NCBI GenBank assembly: GCA_963693085.1
Contig: OY856409.1
Location: 1,533,342,472 to 1,533,406,471 of the forward strand
DNA length: 64,000 nt
DNA from: Alisma plantago-aquatica
Lineage: Eukaryota; Streptophyta; Magnoliopsida; Alismatales; Alismataceae
Reading direction: 5' to 3'
Part shown: positions 59,391 to 64,000 of the stretch, piece after piece
How the letters are laid out: each line of letters begins with the position of its first letter
Numbering within the stretch: the stretch's first letter is position 1
The notes under the pieces: generated by a model
Told to the model about the DNA's origin: nothing
The model's input: the letters and a program-made list of their open reading frames with translations, nothing else
Databases searched by the model: none
Program-made: the position numbers and the translations under genes

Positions 59391-61211
59391 CATTGTTTGA
59401 TATTTTTTATATAGTGCTATTAGTTTAACATGTCTATATAACAATTTTGGATAATGATTTTTATTATTGTGGTAGACTTCTTGGAGCGAGGCAACCACAA
59501 AAAGTTCATTTAGAATTATCTATATGCTATTTTCCCACGTTTTATAGGTCTATAATAAAGATTTTGATTAATGCAGAGCTGGTCTATTCACATGATATAC
59601 AAAGGTTTGTCACCCGACTTATTGAGTTTTTTATTATTTTTAGATTGATATAAATTTTGTCATCCAAATTATCTAACCTTGTTTCCCATTTCTCTTACTA
59701 CACAAGGTCGTAGTATGAATATTCTAGAGTATTGGTTAATGATTAGACTACTTTTATGTCAAGGCTTGATTTTACACTTATGTGCATGTTCTCTAGAAAG
59801 AAATTATGGATGTGATGTATTAAACATAGTAGTTGTGCATTTGTTGCTGGTGGTAATAAATATAGTCTCATATTGGTAGTTCCATATTTGTTGTTGCCCT
59901 AGTGGAAATAGAGACAACCCCAACAATATAATTCTAAAGTTCCTTTCATCTTAGAGCCTTTCCAGTCCTTATGAGCATGTTTATCTATTTAGAGGGTTTC
60001 ATCCTTGTATATATTTTAGAGTATTATTTGGCTCTTTTCTAATATTTCCATGTAAATGTAGATTCAAATGGTGGTGAATTTTCAACAATGTAAGAAGGTA
60101 CGCCAAATAATATCAACTAAGGAAAACAATGTATGTTCTTGCATTCTTAAAGGCCATGCTCTTAATTCAACTTGGACATTGCTTCACAATGTACTTTCTT
60201 GATTACTTGTTGTTGCATGTTCTTCAAGAAATTGCCTCTCATCTTCTTGGTCTGAAAAATGGCTGGGGAACTTGAGGGCAATTGTTGGCATCTGCAGGTC
60301 CGTGATCATTGTTGGTACTAGAAGGGCACTTATTGTCCCCAAATTCATTCTCTTGGATGGATTCACCTACCCAAGGTTATTCTTTGACTTTCCTGCAACC
60401 ATTCAATAAACAATCTCATAATAGAAAATGTCATATTATCAATCTTGAAATATGATGTGCAGTTGTATCTAGTTGAATTTATTATCATTGGTCCCTCTGA
60501 AGTTTCTTTTCTTCCTCCAATGATTCACATCAAAACTCTATTCTTCAACTAATTTTTTAACCTTGCTAATATTGTCTTGATTAAATATTTCTTGGATTCA
60601 TTTTCATCTACATTGAGTACTTTGTACTTGTTTCTTTCTTATGATCAATATAGCTAACCCATTGCTCTTGGTTTGTTTTATTGTTTGTGTGCTATACAAA
60701 ATTTCTTAATAGAAATTTGCTAATTTTTGTATGTGATTTTCCAAATCATAGCATATATATAGAGAGATTATAGATCCATAATTTTGGATGTGCTTAAAAT
60801 CTTGTTGACTTCATGATATTGTTTAGCAACTCCATATGATCACTTCATGTTGCTTGTTCATTTCTGGGCAAGGTTTTTTAGAGAATGGCCCAATGTCCTA
60901 TGCATGTTAGCCGGTCTTATTGTAATACATACATGTATAATCACTGCTTTGGACCTTCAATCTAAGGTGATATACTCTATGGAGATGGATCGAGGCATAT
61001 TGTATTACAGTCAATAGGTATATCTTCTCTTAGTGTTATTGTATTCTGTACACTGGAAAGGCTCTAGCTTGCTTTTCCTATGGTATTATTTATTATTGAT
61101 TAACTTTCCTAGACATTTATTTAGATTCATTCCATCATCACTTCTATATCAGAGATTATCCAATACCATTTCATCTTCATCAATTATAACCAATAATGGC
61201 ACATTTTTTTA

Positions 61212-61396
61212 TAAGATGTATTGTTTATTGTACTCTAGTATTTTATATATCCTAAGACTAGTTTTTGGTAGACAAATTAGTAAGATGTATTGTTTATTGT
61301 ACTCTAGTATTTTATATATACCTTGTAGCCTGATGTTTTTTTCGTTTCCAATTTTTCCTTTTGCCTGATGTTTTTTTCATTTCTAATTTTTCCTTT
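61212..61396. repeat. Two short duplications side by side
   Basis: TAAGATGTATTGTTTATTGT plus ACTCTAGTATTTTATATAT occurs at 61212 and 61281. GCCTGATGTTTTTTTC plus a T-rich tail occurs at 61328 and 61363 (period 35). Confidence 0.9.
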
Positions 61397-61925
61397 AGAG
61401 TATAGTGTGATGATTATCTAGTTTTCTGTACAGTTGTTTCTTTATCTTTTTTCATTATTACACAAAATTATCTTCATTTTTTATTTGTGGGCATCAATAT
61501 TCCTTCACCAATCAACATGGAAGGGATGATGATGGCTCTTGGATCAACAAAAAAAATTAGATGTGCTAATCTATTAGTACCTTGAGAAGAGTATTTCAAT
61601 TAAATCAATCACCATAAGAGAAAACATGTTTTCATTTGTTTAGTTATTATTTATTTCTGACCCATTGTTAGTGTCAGTAATCTCTTTTCCTGATGGACTT
61701 CCATTTTTTTTGACTGGTTGTTTTGATTCTAGTTTGGAAAGTATATATCTTCTCAGATATTAATTTTTTGTATCAAGTAAACATCACATTGGTCAAGATT
61801 TTGGATAAAAAGGCAACCGAGATCCATTCATTCTTGCACTTAAAAAAATTGCAATATATGATCACTTCAAGGATTATTCAAATGCACTTCACTACTAAAT
61901 TCCTCTTTACTAAACCTCTACTTTG

Positions 61926-61930
<5 letters not shown>

Positions 61931-61972
<42 letters not shown>
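61931..61972. repeat. (TA)n microsatellite, about 42 bp
   Basis: An uninterrupted TA run. Confidence 0.95.
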
Positions 61973-61975
<3 letters not shown>

Positions 61976-62939
61976 AATTGTTGGCTCTTATCCAATTAGT
62001 GGCCTATTGCTCTATGAATGTTGACTCTTGTTAAATTTCTTTGATGTATTATACCTATCAATTCTATAACTATATAATAGAATGTTAGCCTCTGTCTCTT
62101 GCATACTAACAACAACATGGCATTCATGACCACTTATGAGACCATATTCATTACCAATGAAGCTCTCAGATGAGAAAAACAACATATCACACTTGTACCA
62201 GTGCTACTCTATTTCACATTGGCATGAAAGTGGTACTTTCCCCTCCTTCATACCATTATCCTCCTCTATAGTTATGACCACTCTTCCTCTATGGTTGGTG
62301 TCACTCCTCCCTTCTCTCACCTTCATTCCACCACCATCCTTTGCCTCTCCTATTCAGCCTTTAAAACTTCCATCACCATGGGTTCCCTTTCCTCTATGTT
62401 ATAGAGGGAGTAGTGGTTGTGGTTGCTCTAAAATATGGGGGAGAAGAGGTAATGGGTGTTTGTAGGGTGGAGGTAGGGGAAGGAGAAAAAGAGATGTAGT
62501 TCCTATGGAGGAGGATCAATAATGACCTTGATCAAGGGTTAGGAGAATGAAGGGTTGGGGGTACCTTTCATGGTAACAAAGGTGAAAGGACGTCACTACT
62601 GGGTTTAAGGTGGTCGCTTGAGGCATAAAACAAGCGAGATGTTGGGCAAAGATGTCTTAGTTTTATATTTCACGCAACATTTTCTCACAATGTTAAATAC
62701 TTCTTACCCAACAACACATATTCAAGGTTTATGTTTCAAAATCATTCAGGGTAGTGCTTCTTGTGGTCTGGGTTTTCTTCATCTGCATGTTCCTAAAGTT
62801 CGATGTTTTGTAGGTCTTCTAAAAGCTATATTGAAGGTCTTTTTATCAATTCATGACTATCTTTTTCCCTATTATGTAGAAGTTTTATGTTTGATATTTA
62901 CTCCAATGATATACCTTTCACATCTTTGATGATGTTTAT

Positions 62940-63062
62940 CTTTCTAGTGGAGCTTTTCCAGCTATCATTTGGGTGAATATACTAAAATAATTACATGATA
63001 AGCTTTCTGGTGGAGCTCTACCAGCTGTCATTTGGGTGAATATACTAAAACAATTACATGAT
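62940..63062. repeat. Two-copy tandem duplication of about 61 bp
   Basis: CTTTCTAGTGGAGCTTTTCC and CTTTCTGGTGGAGCTCTACC begin the two units; both continue with ATTTGGGTGAATATACTAAA. Confidence 0.9.
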
Positions 63063-64000
63063 ATTTGATGTAGATTCAAAACAATGGTGACTTTCAATAT
63101 TTGTATCATTCCATTTTCATTTCTCTAACTTGTCCAAGCACTTCATTTTTATAGATTTCTTGAAATAAGAATATCATTCAACTTATGCTCATTTAGGAGT
63201 CTCATTTATAACTCTTGAAAATTTTCTAAAATGATTTTTTTTCTATGTATTTTAGATCCATATTTATAAAATGTTGTTAAAAATACATGTGTAACACTTA
63301 CAAATACTTATTGGATTGTGTTTTAGAAATACTACATTTGAACACCAAAATGGTTCTATATTGCTTTGTCAAATAAAAATATATGGTAGATGAATTTTGT
63401 TTTTGTGTTGAAATTTCTTATCAATGCACATTTTGTTTGTAGGTTATATTTAGTACAGTTTGGGTTCTACTAGTAGGCTCACACAAGAGCTTATACAACT
63501 CCAAGACAACTTAATAACATATCATATATTCAAGGTAGATTAGATAGAGGAGAGAAAAGACACACCCTTGTAATTTTATATCTACAGGGAAGCAAACACA
63601 AAATAATGTATGTTCTTTAGTTAATATGGTTGCCCTTGCCAACTTATCATCGTTTATATTCTCCTTGAAATCTTAACTTACCAATTTGTCAGTATTATTG
63701 TCATCCATGGACCTAGGATATATTCATCCTTTTTTCGTTACTGGGTTTAGGTACAAATATCTAATTATGCATAGTCATGTTAGACGAGTTTGTCTCAAGG
63801 TTAGAAAAAATCAAAATGATAAGTATATTCTTATATAACTAATCTTACACTTCTTCATTCTACTCTAAAAAATGTGTTTTATTATTGACTTCCTTGTGTG
63901 ACTGGAAAACTTCTTACATATCCATATTATTTTGGTGAATCAAGTTCTAGGATGAGCAATTATTTTGATATTACATTATTAATAACATGAAAATCCCATA

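Larger units (their letters stand above)
59400..64000. other. AT-rich region without a convincing gene
   Basis: Short ORFs only. A coding-like minus-strand segment at about 60184-60360 is open in two frames (ITDLQMPTIALKFPSHFSDQ; GDNKCPSSTNNDHGPADANN) after a GCAG acceptor, but each frame has a nearby stop. No domain was recognised. Confidence 0.5.

Noticed and set aside
61033..62929. ORFs of about 100 codons on the plus strand near the right end
   Set aside because: AT-rich hydrophobic peptides running through microsatellite and local duplications, with no domain or splice support.

Overview
The window is nuclear DNA of a flowering plant. It is AT-rich, has GT-AG introns, and carries plant-type transposons: an EN/RT/RNase H LINE, En/Spm (CACTA) elements with TNP2-type transposase, and a Ty3/gypsy chromovirus. 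The species cannot be named; the GC-rich coding sequence of the LINE would fit a monocot, but this is weak. No rRNA, tRNA, CRISPR or bacterial operon is present. Most of the window is nested mobile DNA whose ends I could place by matching termini and target-site duplications (TSDs).

Layout. 1-4288: spacer holding a three-exon, phase-consistent piece of an unrecognised minus-strand gene (13-2568). 4289-19212: a full-length LINE (minus strand, 16-bp TSD, about 5.9 kb without its insert), split inside ORF2 by a young LTR retrotransposon with almost no coding capacity (7625-16619, 5-bp TSD CATCC, two 3586-bp LTRs with about five differences). 19213-20027: spacer. 20028-30194: CACTA element A (10.2 kb, TSD TTG), with a TNP2 transposase pseudogene, a second gene ending in a Ulp1-like C48 peptidase, and a small retroposon inserted in that gene. 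30195-31904: spacer. 31905-55303: CACTA element B (about 9.6 kb, TSD ACC), split inside its transposase by a Tekay/Del-type Ty3/gypsy element (37763-51598, TSD CCTGG, LTRs about 4.5 kb). 55304-57300: spacer with phase-compatible exons of another unrecognised minus-strand gene. About 57300-59390: a probable solo or truncated LTR. 59400-64000: AT-rich sequence with short tandem duplications and no convincing gene.

How the parts relate. The LINE and CACTA B are older hosts, and the two LTR elements are younger guests. The gypsy gag-pol and LINE ORF2 keep one reading frame over kilobases and are broken only by in-frame TAG/TGA stops, which suggests decay by cytosine deamination rather than by indels. 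Both CACTA elements share a plan: inverted subterminal repeats, a GC-rich block at the 5' end, a large foldback just upstream of the transposase start, a TNP2 gene (Transpos_assoc, Transposase_21, DUF4218, DUF4216), then a Transposase_24-like gene with a C48 peptidase tail. CACTA B also carries a C48 fragment in the opposite orientation beside duplicated foldback sequence.

The most unusual signals are the near-palindrome array in the gypsy LTRs, the hairpin next to the polypurine tract shared by both LTR elements, the structured foldbacks upstream of both CACTA transposases, the GGCCGTG-rich segments shared by unrelated elements, and the scattered minus-strand exons between transposons, which may belong to one or two host genes with transposon-swollen introns.
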